From Nitrosospira sp. (GTDB taxonomy: Bacteria > Pseudomonadota > Gammaproteobacteria > Burkholderiales > Nitrosomonadaceae), in the NCBI GenBank assembly GCA_013821425.1, contig JACDGV010000016.1:1-64000 (forward strand): 64,000 bases of DNA, given 5' to 3'. This document shows positions 8,492-16,637 of the stretch, piece after piece. Below the pieces are notes generated by a model. It saw nothing but the letters and a program-made list of their open reading frames with translations, did not search any database and was not told the origin of the DNA. The position numbers were made by a program, and so were the translations under genes. Positions within the stretch are counted from its first letter, which is position 1. The number at the start of each line of letters is the position of its first letter.

Positions 8492-8771
8492 GAGGGCTCA
8501 TTATAACAAACGGGAGGCGGAAAGAAGTGACGCAATCGGAAGGACGGTTCGATGCGTTCAACAGGCATTATGTGTGCTATCGTACAGAATCGCTCAGCTT
8601 AACGGGACAAGATTGTAGTGTTGCGGACGTATGCAAGGGCGCCAGGGCACCGGGCCCGACGTAACAAGCAGCCAAAATCGAAAGAGGAAAGATTACTCTA
8701 CTGCGCTACGCAATTGGTAAGCGCCTGCTTTCCGTATTTTGCTCATTTCGAACGACATTGGAGAAAATATC

Positions 8772-9347
8772 ATGAAAAACATACCTACTAAAAAATCAAT
8801 TATCTCTCTCGCCATTGGTTCCGCTTTCGCCACAGCGCTCGGAACCGCATCCATTGCGTCAGCCAGCGAGAATCCGTTCACGGCGCAGTCTTTAGATAAA
8901 GGCTATATGGTAGCGGGGCACCACGAGCATGGCGGCGGCTACGGGGAAAAGACGGACGGGCACGGCGGCATGAAAGATAAGGATAAAAAGTACGGCGAAG
9001 GCAGGTGTGGAATGTCCATGGCGGATACCGACAAGGACGGCCGGGTTAGCAAGGAAGAACATGCTCGCCACAGCGAAAAAATGTTTGAAATGATGGATAA
9101 AAACAGGGATGGGTTTATCGATAAGGATGAGGCCAAAATGATGAAGAAGAAGCACGGCGAATCCCGCAGGTCAGACGATCAATATGGGTCCCGCGACCGT
9201 TCCGGGCAGGGTGACCGTTCCGGGCAGGGTGACCGTTCCGGCTATGGTGACCGTTCAGGGCAGGGCGACCGCTCGGGATATGACGAGCAATACGGGACGC
9301 GGTCAGGTGATCGCGAGTTGCAGCACATGAGGCCGATGGGCGAGTAA
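8772..9347 (+). CDS. Secreted EF-hand protein with bufferin/HvfA-like N-terminus
   Basis: 191 residues from ATG 8772, preceded by GGAGAAAAT; an upstream in-frame start at 8739 would spoil the signal peptide. A Sec signal peptide (about 1-31, ending ASA) is followed by ENPFTAQSL and GYMVA, the NPF...L..GY..A pattern seen in bufferin/HvfA precursors. Then come a His/Gly-rich stretch, the sole cysteine in EGRCG (Cys79), two canonical EF-hand loops (DTDKDGRVSKEE 85-96, DKNRDGFIDKDE 109-120), and five DRSG(Q/Y)G-type repeats before the tail LQHMRPMGE. Probably a periplasmic or secreted metal-binding protein. The EF-hands are clear; the metallophore link is inference. Confidence 0.75.
   Translation: MKNIPTKKSIISLAIGSAFATALGTASIASASENPFTAQSLDKGYMVAGHHEHGGGYGEKTDGHGGMKDKDKKYGEGRCGMSMADTDKDGRVSKEEHARHSEKMFEMMDKNRDGFIDKDEAKMMKKKHGESRRSDDQYGSRDRSGQGDRSGQGDRSGYGDRSGQGDRSGYDEQYGTRSGDRELQHMRPMGE
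9195..9284 (+). repeat. Five 18-base in-frame tandem repeats
   Basis: Five consecutive 18-base units, each encoding a hexapeptide of the type D-R-S-G-Q/Y-G (the last unit ends in D). Units 1 and 2 are identical at the protein level and close at the DNA level. They lie inside the EF-hand gene and are likely to vary in copy number between strains. Confidence 0.8.
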
Positions 9348-9692
9348 AGATGCCGCCCCGGAGCGCTCGCTTGCTTGAAGAGCGTGAGTGAACGGGCGGG
9401 AGCCAGATGAGCGCTGAGGTTGGGTGCTATAGTTGCACGCGATCTCAGTCGCCGTGAGCAACGTCGCGGTTTCGCGGGTTTTTCGATCTAGCGTGGACTG
9501 CCCGTAAGGAGTAAGTGGTTCCGCCTTGGTTCCCTCGGCTCGGGCTCGTGTTGTTGCCCAGGCCAATGCCTCCTATCGGGAGCCGAGTTCTCAATTCATT
9601 GCCCTCGTCAAGGTTATCAATGTATCAGTGTCAGGGTCTCAGCTTGACCGTGCCCGCTTGACCGTGCCCGCGAGGGTTTAAACCGACCCGTA
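9348..9692. other. Gap between the two paralogous secreted-protein genes
   Basis: 345 bases with no gene I support. Near the right end a 14-base unit, CTTGACCGTGCCCG, is duplicated in tandem at 9643-9656 and 9657-9670, just upstream of the second gene and possibly in its promoter or leader. No clear terminator is seen after the first gene. Confidence 0.55.
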
Positions 9693-10106
9693 ATGGCGAA
9701 AATCATGGAAAATTGGTCCGCAAGAATATCGATTATCGCTTTCGCAGCCGGCTCGTCACTCGCTGCAATGCTTGCTATTCCGTCCATCGGGTCTGCCGGA
9801 ACACATACTTTTGCCGGGGGATCTCTTCCTGAAGGCTACGTGGTTGCCCATGCCCACACCGATCACGGGAAGAAGGAAGGGTATGGTCAAAAGAAGGATG
9901 GGCACGGTGAAAAGAAGCACCATGGTCATGGCCACGGCCACGGTCACGGTCACGGCCATGACCAATCCGGTAGGGCTGGCGATCAATATGGATCTGGCGA
10001 GCGTCCCGGCTATAGCGATCGATCGAGGCAGGGCGAGCAATATGAGACGCGGTCGGGCTACCACCGGCAGTTGCAACATATGAAGCCGATGGGTATTGGC
10101 GAATAG
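9693..10106 (+). CDS. Secreted His-Gly-repeat protein, paralogue of the EF-hand protein
   Basis: 137 residues from ATG 9693 (ATG 9705 is an alternative; neither has a strong ribosome site). A signal peptide (about 1-35) is followed by FAGGSLPEGYVVAH, matching the first paralogue's SL..GY.VA pattern, and the protein ends in QLQHMKPMG as the paralogue ends in LQHMRPMG. Between lies a run of HG dipeptides (residues 77-88) within a His/Lys/Gly-rich region (53-90). It has no cysteine and no EF-hand. A role in binding Ni, Zn or Cu outside the cytoplasm is suggested by composition only. The shared ends show it arose by duplication followed by replacement of the middle. Confidence 0.65.
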   Translation: MAKIMENWSARISIIAFAAGSSLAAMLAIPSIGSAGTHTFAGGSLPEGYVVAHAHTDHGKKEGYGQKKDGHGEKKHHGHGHGHGHGHGHDQSGRAGDQYGSGERPGYSDRSRQGEQYETRSGYHRQLQHMKPMGIGE

Positions 10107-10192
10107 GATACTCTGCCAGCGGGGACGGGCTAACCAACCGCATTCCTTGAGGTAGGTACTTGGGCTTGGGGATGCGCCGGGTATGCGCAACA

Positions 10193-11425
10193 CTAGCTTC
10201 GGTACTCCGCGTTAATCTTTATATATTCATAGGACAGATCACAGGTCCAGACGGTTGCTGACGCGTTTCCCCTGTTTAGCAGCACCCGCATCGTGATCTC
10301 GGATTGTTTCATTACGCGCTGCCCCTCCAGTTCCTGATAGCCCGGAGCCCTGCCGCCATTTTCGGCAACCAGGACAGTATCCAGATAAAGTTGCAATTTG
10401 TTGACGTCGATGTCCTCCAGGCCAGCGTAACCAATGGCTGCGAGTATGCGGCCAAGATTGGGATCAGACGCAAAAAAGGCTGTTTTCACCAGCGGGGAAC
10501 GCGCGATGGCGTATGCCGTTTTACGGCATTCATCCCGGGTCTTGCCCCCTTCAACGCGGATAGTAATGAATTTTGTCGCGCCTTCACCATCGCGCACGAT
10601 AGCGTGCGCAAGGCGCACCGCAATCTCGGTTACAGCGTCTCGCAGTTGTGCGAATTCCGCGCTTTCATTATTCTTAATTGCTGGATTGCCTGCATGGCCG
10701 GTTGCAATCAGGACAAAGGCATCGTTTGTTGAGGTATCGCCATCCACAGTGATGCAGTTGAATGAGCAGTCTGCCGCGTAGCGGGCCATTTCTTCCACCA
10801 ATGGCTGGCTCAAGGACCCATCGGTTGCGATGTACCCCAGCATGGTCGCCATGTCTGGGTGGATCATTCCTGAACCTTTGGCAATGCCGGTGATAGTGAC
10901 GGTGGTGCCATTCAGAGAAATCTGTTTCGATACGGCCTTGGGTACAATATCCGTGGTCATGATTGCCCTGGACGCTGCAAACCAGTTATCCGCCTTAAGG
11001 TTTGCTAACGCTGCCGGCAATCCGGCGACAATTTTTTCCAGCGGCAGCGGTTCCATGATGACGCCAGTAGAAAACGGCAACACCTGGGTACTCTCGCAAC
11101 CGAGCAATCGTGCCAGCTCAACGCAGGTAGCGCGGGCATCCGATATTCCTCCTTGGCCTGTGCCCGCGTTTGCATTTCCCGTATTGATCAATAATGCGCG
11201 TATCGTCGAGCCCGGGGTCGAAAGGTGTTCCCGGGCGATCATGACTGGGGCGGCGCAGAAATCATTTTGTGTAAATATACCGCTTATCCTGGCGCTTTCA
11301 TCCAGCACGATGACAAGCAGGTCCGTGCGGCCCGGTTTCCTGATACCGGCTTCGGCAACGCCCAAAGCCATACCTTTTATTGGCAGCAGTTGCTCGGGTA
11401 GCGGAGGCGCAAGGTTGACTGGCAT
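10193..11425 (-). CDS. argJ: ArgJ, bifunctional ornithine acetyltransferase / N-acetylglutamate synthase
   Basis: 410 residues from the ATG at 11425; a TTG at 11449 would add eight. ArgJ moves the acetyl group from N-acetylornithine to glutamate, closing the arginine acetyl cycle. The self-cleavage site preceding the nucleophilic Thr is clear in [12 protein letters not shown], with KGSGMIHP before it. The C-terminus has [15 protein letters not shown] and [10 protein letters not shown]-like [17 protein letters not shown]. It is unlinked to the argDFG genes at 27.7-31.2 kb and is divergent from tusA. Confidence 0.95.
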   Translation of the reverse strand: MPVNLAPPLPEQLLPIKGMALGVAEAGIRKPGRTDLLVIVLDESARISGIFTQNDFCAAPVMIAREHLSTPGSTIRALLINTGNANAGTGQGGISDARATCVELARLLGCESTQVLPFSTGVIMEPLPLEKIVAGLPAALANLKADNWFAASRAIMTTDIVPKAVSKQISLNGTTVTITGIAKGSGMIHPDMATMLGYIATDGSLSQPLVEEMARYAADCSFNCITVDGDTSTNDAFVLIATGHAGNPAIKNNESAEFAQLRDAVTEIAVRLAHAIVRDGEGATKFITIRVEGGKTRDECRKTAYAIARSPLVKTAFFASDPNLGRILAAIGYAGLEDIDVNKLQLYLDTVLVAENGGRAPGYQELEGQRVMKQSEITMRVLLNRGNASATVWTCDLSYEYIKINAEYRS

Positions 11426-11649
11426 AACGATTGCCTGATGGGCTCTCAATCAGAAAAAGGGTATGATATTTTCGCGCTGTCGGTCGCTTCTGCTGTCGGC
11501 CACTTCTGCTGTCGGTCGCCCGAAACTACGCGTTATCTTAACTCATCCCAAGGGATCTACGAGCAGATTTTCGGAACAACATCGGTTGTAACGCACGGGC
11601 ATGAGCGATCGCGGCAGCACGGTAAATGGTGTCTTTTGGAGAAGAATGG

Positions 11650-11877
11650 ATGAACTGCGACAGAGAACTGGACGTGCGCGGGCTGACTTGTCCCTTGCCT
11701 ATCCTGCGGACCAAGAAATCGCTGGTGGACATGAACACCGGCGAGGTATTAAAAATAATGGCAACCGATCCAGGCTCAGTCATTGATTTTCAGGTCTTTG
11801 CCGATCAGACAGGCCACGAACTGCTCTCCTTGTCCGAAGCAGCCGGGGAATTCATTTTTTTCATGAAGAAGCGATAG
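11650..11877 (+). CDS. tusA: TusA-family sulfur carrier protein
   Basis: 75 residues from ATG 11650, chosen because GGAG at 11638-11641 sits eight bases upstream; a GTG at 11626 is poorer. The sulfur-carrying cysteine is in the family motif DVRGLTCPLPIL. TusA passes persulfide sulfur from a cysteine desulfurase to tRNA thiolation or molybdenum-cofactor pathways. Divergent from argJ with no partner gene nearby. Confidence 0.92.
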   Translation: MNCDRELDVRGLTCPLPILRTKKSLVDMNTGEVLKIMATDPGSVIDFQVFADQTGHELLSLSEAAGEFIFFMKKR

Positions 11878-11933
11878 ATAAGCACGAGCGCGGTAGCTTT
11901 TAATGGCCTGGCTTTCCACCTCGGATTAGCGGA

Positions 11934-12887
11934 TCAAAGTGCCGCGCAGGCATCCGCAGCAGTTGCAAGCTTTCTGTAGCGCGCCAGCCAGGGTAGCGGG
12001 ATGGGAAATTCGGAACCATCCGTCCTGGCTGCATGTGCTGCAGCCAGGGCTCCAAGCATGATTGAGCGGCCGCAGTTGTCTCCCCCCGCGCGGACGTTTG
12101 CTTCAATGGCAGTACGATAATCGGACGCATGTAGCGCGATATGAAAAACGATTGGCAGGCCTTCCGCGACATGACAAGACATGCCAAAACGTTCAGCGAC
12201 TCCCACGCTATCCAGTTGAGGCACGGCAAGTGCTCGGGCAAGCAGGGGTTCCGGGGCGCCTCCCGCAAACGGCAGTGCATCCGCCAGGGCCTGTGCGAGC
12301 GGGATGCCATGCAATAGCTTGAACAAAGCTGCCGAGGCGCACTGTGCAGCGGAGACTGCCAGTTCGTTATTATTGGTTACGCGCACCACTTCCTCGACCC
12401 GGTTCATTAGAGCCGACACGTCACCGGCATGGGTAGCAACTAGCGGCGGAAGCGCAGCAAGAGCTGGATGCTGGTCATCATCCGCCCCGGACGCCGCGGG
12501 AAACTGCCCTGGTTCCAGAGCTAATAGCGTGCGCAACGTCGAGCGCGTGGGGGAGTCTATATATCCGACGAATTCTCCGCCAGGGCCGAAGTGGCCGCGA
12601 TATTCAACCTGATATTCAACGCGACAAAAATCACGGTGTCTGGCCAAATGCTTCAGCATCAGCAGGCAGGTCTCACCATAACTTGTGGATTCACCAGGAG
12701 ATTTTTGCCCGTGCGCAAAGTAACCCTTTACACCATCATAGTCCGTTCCCAAAGGTTGGAGAAATACAAGTCCTTTAGTCGTTTCAATCTCTGCGATACG
12801 AACAGGATCGTAAAGCCAGTGCAGGCCGAGTGTCGCCGAATCGGCGATGAGCGCGCCTAAAATGGCGGCGGTATGAGGTTTCTTCAT
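11934..12887 (-). CDS. ADP-ribosylglycohydrolase-fold protein, J1-crystallin-like
   Basis: 317 residues, all-alpha ARH/DraG fold: N-terminus ILGALIADSATLGLHWLYD, a middle SYGETCLLMLKHL segment, and near the end RAGGDNCGRSIMLGALAAA. In active DraG/ARH enzymes the last motif is GGDTDT, with metal-binding aspartates; here only the first aspartate remains. The HWLYD and GGDN..R features recall the J1-crystallin/selenoprotein J branch. It may bind ADP-ribose-like ligands without the usual hydrolysis. It lies downstream of trm112 on the same strand. Confidence 0.8.
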   Translation of the reverse strand: MKKPHTAAILGALIADSATLGLHWLYDPVRIAEIETTKGLVFLQPLGTDYDGVKGYFAHGQKSPGESTSYGETCLLMLKHLARHRDFCRVEYQVEYRGHFGPGGEFVGYIDSPTRSTLRTLLALEPGQFPAASGADDDQHPALAALPPLVATHAGDVSALMNRVEEVVRVTNNNELAVSAAQCASAALFKLLHGIPLAQALADALPFAGGAPEPLLARALAVPQLDSVGVAERFGMSCHVAEGLPIVFHIALHASDYRTAIEANVRAGGDNCGRSIMLGALAAAHAARTDGSEFPIPLPWLARYRKLATAADACAAL

Positions 12888-12963
12888 TGATCAGGTTATT
12901 TTCCTGTGAAGCGGGCGGAGGGGAGTTTGACATTATCGGCAGATTCGGCAGTTATTCGGGAAA

Positions 12964-13143
12964 CTAGAGTTCCTCTTCCACCGGGAGCCTCCGTGCCTCG
13001 TCTTCCAGCATAACCGGGATGCCATCCTTTATAGGGAAAGCCAGACGGTCCCCTTTGCAGATCAGCTCATTCTCCGATTTCCTGTACAGCAGCGGTGCCT
13101 TGCATAACGGGCACACCAGAATATCAAGCAGTTTTGAGTCCAT
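12964..13143 (-). CDS. Trm112-family zinc-ribbon protein
   Basis: 59 residues from the ATG at 13143. A longer frame to 13266 exists but its extra 41 residues are unlike the family. [38 protein letters not shown] and a short tail fit the Trm112/YcaR family, here with only one full CxxC pair plus one more Cys. The bacterial proteins are thought to assist methyltransferases or other enzymes. In many betaproteobacteria it sits between lpxK and kdsB; neither is next to it here. Confidence 0.9.
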   Translation of the reverse strand: MDSKLLDILVCPLCKAPLLYRKSENELICKGDRLAFPIKDGIPVMLEDEARRLPVEEEL

Positions 13144-13296
13144 GATTTTTCCTCTGTTTCTAAAGGGATTTTTCATCCGGAAAAGCGGCCGGAATTCTCC
13201 CCCAACGAAAATGGCGATGCAAAGTATCCTTCTATTGCCAGCTGCGCCATCCGGAAATTGCTGCACTTCGCTTTGGCGGTAAACTACGGCTGAGCC

Positions 13297-13713
13297 CTAT
13301 TCGGGCTTTTGGGTCATAAAAGTAATGTGATTGTACCCTGCCAGGCGGGCTGCTTCCATGACTGTTATAACGGATTGATGTGTGGCAGCGGCATCTGCGT
13401 TAACGACAATTACGGGATCAGGCCGCCCATCCGCGGCCGTGCGCAGATCCTTGCTAAGCTGCTCGGTGGTGGGGTTCTGGACGGGTGTACCGTTGACCAT
13501 GTAGCTCCCGCTGACGCTGACCGCGACATCTATGATTTCATGGCGATCACTGGTATTGCCTGATGCCGCTTGTGGCAGGTTGATTTCCAGGGCGGAAAAT
13601 TTCGAGTATGTAGTGGTAATTACCAGGAAAATGAGGATCACCAGTAGCACATCGATCATTGGCACCAAATTGATTTCCGGTTCTTCTTTTTGCCTGCCGC
13701 GCTGGAAATTCAT
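13297..13713 (-). CDS. exbD: ExbD/TolR-family biopolymer transport protein
   Basis: 138 residues. One N-terminal membrane segment (about 18-38) carries the functional aspartate in NLVPMIDVLLVILIFL, followed by a periplasmic domain. With ExbB it forms a proton-driven motor that energises TonB-dependent or Tol-type transport. It lies 22 bases downstream of exbB. This is the first of two ExbB/ExbD pairs in the window, and unlike the second it has no TonB beside it. Confidence 0.92.
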   Translation of the reverse strand: MNFQRGRQKEEPEINLVPMIDVLLVILIFLVITTTYSKFSALEINLPQAASGNTSDRHEIIDVAVSVSGSYMVNGTPVQNPTTEQLSKDLRTAADGRPDPVIVVNADAAATHQSVITVMEAARLAGYNHITFMTQKPE

Positions 13714-13735
13714 GTGTCAATGTCTCCCGCGGGAA

Positions 13736-14347
13736 TTATTCCTGCCGCTCGCCGTGAACAATCTCCACCAGTTTCAAGGCCTGCAATTCCATTTCTACCA
13801 CCAGTGCATCTACCTTGCCGCGGAAATAACGGTAGAAGATCATGCTGGGAATGGCAACCAGGATACCGAAGGCCGCATTGTAGAGCGCGACGGAAATTCC
13901 ATGCGCAAGTTGGGCCGGGTTACTGTCACCCATAGGGGAATTTGCTCCGAATATTTCGATCATGCCCACTAAAGTCCCGAACAGGCCCATCAGCGGACTT
14001 ATTGCCGCAATGGTTCCCAGAGTAGTGAGATAACGTTCAAGATCGTGAGCGACGGCACGGCCAGCTTCTTCGATGGCCTCCTTCATGACGTCGCGCGTAC
14101 TTTTGACATTTCTTAATCCGGCGGCAAAGATCTGGCCCAGGGGGGAATGTGTCTGAAGGCGTGTAATCATTCCCGCCGTGACGCCAGTTTCCCTGTACTC
14201 ATGTACCACCTTGGGCAGCAAATCCCTCGGCGTTACCACGGCAAGGCGGAGAGTCCACAAGCGTTCGCCAATAATCCCTACAGCGGCAATGGAAGCGAAA
14301 ATAATTGGCCAGACCGGCCAGCCGGCCGCTTGAATCAAGGCGAACAC
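13736..14347 (-). CDS. exbB: ExbB/TolQ/MotA-family proton channel protein
   Basis: 203 residues with three membrane segments (about 10-28, 112-135 and 155-178). The conserved core includes YLTTLGTIAAISPLMGLFGTLVGM and GISVALYNAAFGILVAIPSM, written here in pieces under the family's known motifs. It partners the downstream ExbD. The gene is divergent from xseA across a 303-base region with DnaA-box-like sequences. Confidence 0.92.
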   Translation of the reverse strand: MFALIQAAGWPVWPIIFASIAAVGIIGERLWTLRLAVVTPRDLLPKVVHEYRETGVTAGMITRLQTHSPLGQIFAAGLRNVKSTRDVMKEAIEEAGRAVAHDLERYLTTLGTIAAISPLMGLFGTLVGMIEIFGANSPMGDSNPAQLAHGISVALYNAAFGILVAIPSMIFYRYFRGKVDALVVEMELQALKLVEIVHGERQE

Positions 14348-14650
14348 CCGTTACCCCTCCATGCGCAAATCAGAGCCGTAATGTATCTTGCCCCTGTGAT
14401 TTCAGCAAGGTTGGAGCAATTTTTTCTTGTCCACAATTGCTGTGGATAAGTTTGTGGATAATCTGCAAATAGAAGCATTAAGTAACCCTGCCATAACAAC
14501 TTTTTCTGATTAGATTAAATTTTGAACTTCAGATTTAATCATTTAATAACAATGTGTTAGTATAACTGAAGGATTCTTCTGGGTTTTGCGGGCACAATTA
14601 TGCATATTTTGTGACGGATGTGGATTATATGGATGTTGTAGAATGTCAAG
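14348..14650. promoter_or_regulatory. Divergent region exbB/xseA with a DnaA-box cluster and AT-rich stretch
   Basis: TTGTCCACA at 14427-14435 and two copies of TGTGGATAA (the complement of the consensus DnaA box TTATCCACA) at 14441-14449 and 14453-14461 fall within 35 bases. An AT-rich tract follows, containing the inverted repeat GATTAAAT (14513-14520) and ATTTAATC (14533-14540). Such clusters bind DnaA and act in origins, titration sites or DnaA-regulated promoters. No dnaA or gidA gene is near, so the site's job is open. Confidence 0.6.
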
Positions 14651-15994
14651 ATGAACTTCGGCATGGAAATGAACATTGCCCGCGCAGTCTTGAGCGTGAG
14701 CGAATTAAACCGTGGCGCCAAGGACTTGCTTGAACAAGCTTTTCCGCTATTGTGGGTTGCCGGGGAAATTTCCAACATCAGGCGCTACGGCTCGGGCCAC
14801 TGGTACTTTACCCTAAAAGATGCAGATGCCCAGGTGCGCTGTGTCATGTTTCGGGAAAGGAATCAGTACCTGGAGTGGCAGCCCCGCGACGGGATGCAGG
14901 TGGAAGTGCGCGCGCTGGTGACGTTGTACACTCCTCGCGGAGACTTTCAATTGAGTGTCGAGGCCATCCGTCGGGCTGGCCTCGGTACGTTTTACGAAGC
15001 TTTCGAGCGGCTCAAGAGCAAACTGGGCGAAGAAGGCTTATTTGATCCCGCCCGCAAGAAACCGGTCCCGTTATTCCCCAGGCAGATAGGCATTGTTACT
15101 TCTCCAGCCGCAGCCGCGCTGCATGACGTCTTGTCTACACTGCGGCGGCGTATGCCTTCCGTCCCCGTGATTATCTATCCAACACCGGTACAGGGCGCGG
15201 GTGCTTCGGTCAAAATGGCGGCGGCTATCCAGAAAGCAGCAAACCGGGGCGAGTGTGATGTCCTGATTTTATGCCGGGGCGGTGGCAGCATCGAAGATTT
15301 ATGGGCATTTAACGAGGAGGTGGTGGCCCGCGCGATCGCTACCTGCGTCATTCCCTTGATCAGCGGCGTGGGGCATGAGACCGATTTTACCATCGCGGAT
15401 TTTGTGGCCGACGTTCGTGCGCCGACCCCTACCGGCGCATCCCAACTTATTTGCCCGGATCGTGAAGAACTGCTGCGCAGCGGGGAAATCCTGTTTGGGC
15501 GCGTGCAGCGCGCGATGCGGCGCAGTCTTGAAAGCCGCATGCAGGATATCGATATGCTCGGAGGACGCCTGGTACATCCCGGCAAACGAATCGACGGACA
15601 GCTTGCACACTTGCAGCGTTTGCGCGAACGGCTCGCGGTTTCCTGGCTGCGGAACGCCCAAGGCCGGGGCTGGCGTCTGCATGAGCTTAATCATCGCATA
15701 ACGGCGGCCCGTCCCGATATTCCACGGTTGGTTGAACGGCAACTTGAGCTCGGCCTGCGCCTTGGCCGAGCCGTGGCCATTCGCCTGGAGACGCTCAGGA
15801 TGAGTTTGCGGCGTGAGCAGGCAAACCTCGTCCATCTTAATCCGAAATCGGTGCTGGAGCGCGGCTACAGTATTGCTTATGCCGCTAACCGAAGCGTGGT
15901 GAGAAGTAGTGATCAAATCCGGATTGGCGCTGCCATCCGGGTCGTGTTTTCTCATGGGTGGGGCAGGGCGGATGTAACAGAAAAGGGGGAGTAA
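14651..15994 (+). CDS. xseA: Exodeoxyribonuclease VII large subunit
   Basis: 447 residues. It has an N-terminal OB-fold (LSVSELNRGAKDLLEQAF, VAGEISNIRRYGSGHWYFTL), a catalytic domain (FPRQIGIVTSPAAAALHD, LCRGGGSIEDLWAFNEE, SGVGHETDFTIADFVAD) and the helical C-terminal region ending GRADVTEKGE. With XseB it degrades single-stranded DNA in repair and recombination. Several ATGs near the start (14651, 14663, 14669) are possible; the first is used. The small subunit gene is not in the window. Confidence 0.95.
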   Translation: MNFGMEMNIARAVLSVSELNRGAKDLLEQAFPLLWVAGEISNIRRYGSGHWYFTLKDADAQVRCVMFRERNQYLEWQPRDGMQVEVRALVTLYTPRGDFQLSVEAIRRAGLGTFYEAFERLKSKLGEEGLFDPARKKPVPLFPRQIGIVTSPAAAALHDVLSTLRRRMPSVPVIIYPTPVQGAGASVKMAAAIQKAANRGECDVLILCRGGGSIEDLWAFNEEVVARAIATCVIPLISGVGHETDFTIADFVADVRAPTPTGASQLICPDREELLRSGEILFGRVQRAMRRSLESRMQDIDMLGGRLVHPGKRIDGQLAHLQRLRERLAVSWLRNAQGRGWRLHELNHRITAARPDIPRLVERQLELGLRLGRAVAIRLETLRMSLRREQANLVHLNPKSVLERGYSIAYAANRSVVRSSDQIRIGAAIRVVFSHGWGRADVTEKGE

Positions 15995-16166
15995 GCCGCT
16001 CTTCATGAAATAAGATGCGTGTGGACATTAGAGGGTTGGTGATGCAGACTTGAAATATGCCTGCCCTCCGCACCGGTTACTACTAGGTTACTACTAGCAA
16101 GGGGCTGTTTGCCTGTGGCTTGGGCGCTCAATTCCACCTATCCCTTTCACCACTATAATATCCCCT

Positions 16167-16541
16167 ATGGCAAGAATCTTTCTCACGTTAGGCGCCATCA
16201 ATGCGTTTCTTTGTGTTGCCTTTGGCGCTTTCGGCGCGCATGGTTTGAAACAACGGCTTTCTACCGACATGCTTGCCGTATATCAGACCGGCGTGCAATA
16301 TCATTTCTATCATGCGCTGGGCTTATTAGCTGTCGGTCTCATGCTGTTGCACTTTCCCGCCTCCAGACCCATAGCGTTTTCCGGGTGGCTTATGCTGGCC
16401 GGAATTGTCCTGTTTTCTGTTAGCCTCTACGCGCTGAGTCTGACGGGAATACGCGGGCTGGGCATGATTACGCCATTTGGTGGCGTAGCGTTCCTGAGTG
16501 CCTGGGCAATGTTCGCTTATGGCTCGTGGGCAGCGAAATAA
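16167..16541 (+). CDS. DUF423 inner-membrane protein
   Basis: 124 residues, almost wholly hydrophobic with four predicted membrane helices. The family pattern GAFGAHGL and YHFYHALGLLAVGLM is present, and GLGMITPFGGVAFLSAWAM closes the protein. Function is unknown in the family (E. coli YgdD). Followed after 96 bases by the RlmL-like methyltransferase on the same strand. Confidence 0.9.
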   Translation: MARIFLTLGAINAFLCVAFGAFGAHGLKQRLSTDMLAVYQTGVQYHFYHALGLLAVGLMLLHFPASRPIAFSGWLMLAGIVLFSVSLYALSLTGIRGLGMITPFGGVAFLSAWAMFAYGSWAAK

Positions 16542-16637
16542 GCCTCCCGGGAGGCGCAGCGCGACGAGACCGGATGGGCAATCCATGGCGGTCGGGACAA
16601 CGCTCGAAGGAAGCGGTGTGGCTGTAATATCAGTTTC

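Noticed and set aside
9303-9566. Open frame of 87 codons on the minus strand between the two secreted-protein genes
   Set aside because: It overlaps the end of the EF-hand gene, has no ribosome site and its residue composition looks like an antisense frame.
9931-9960. CAC/CAT-GG hexamer repeats considered as a CRISPR-like or non-coding array
   Set aside because: They are in frame and simply encode the His-Gly run of the secreted protein.
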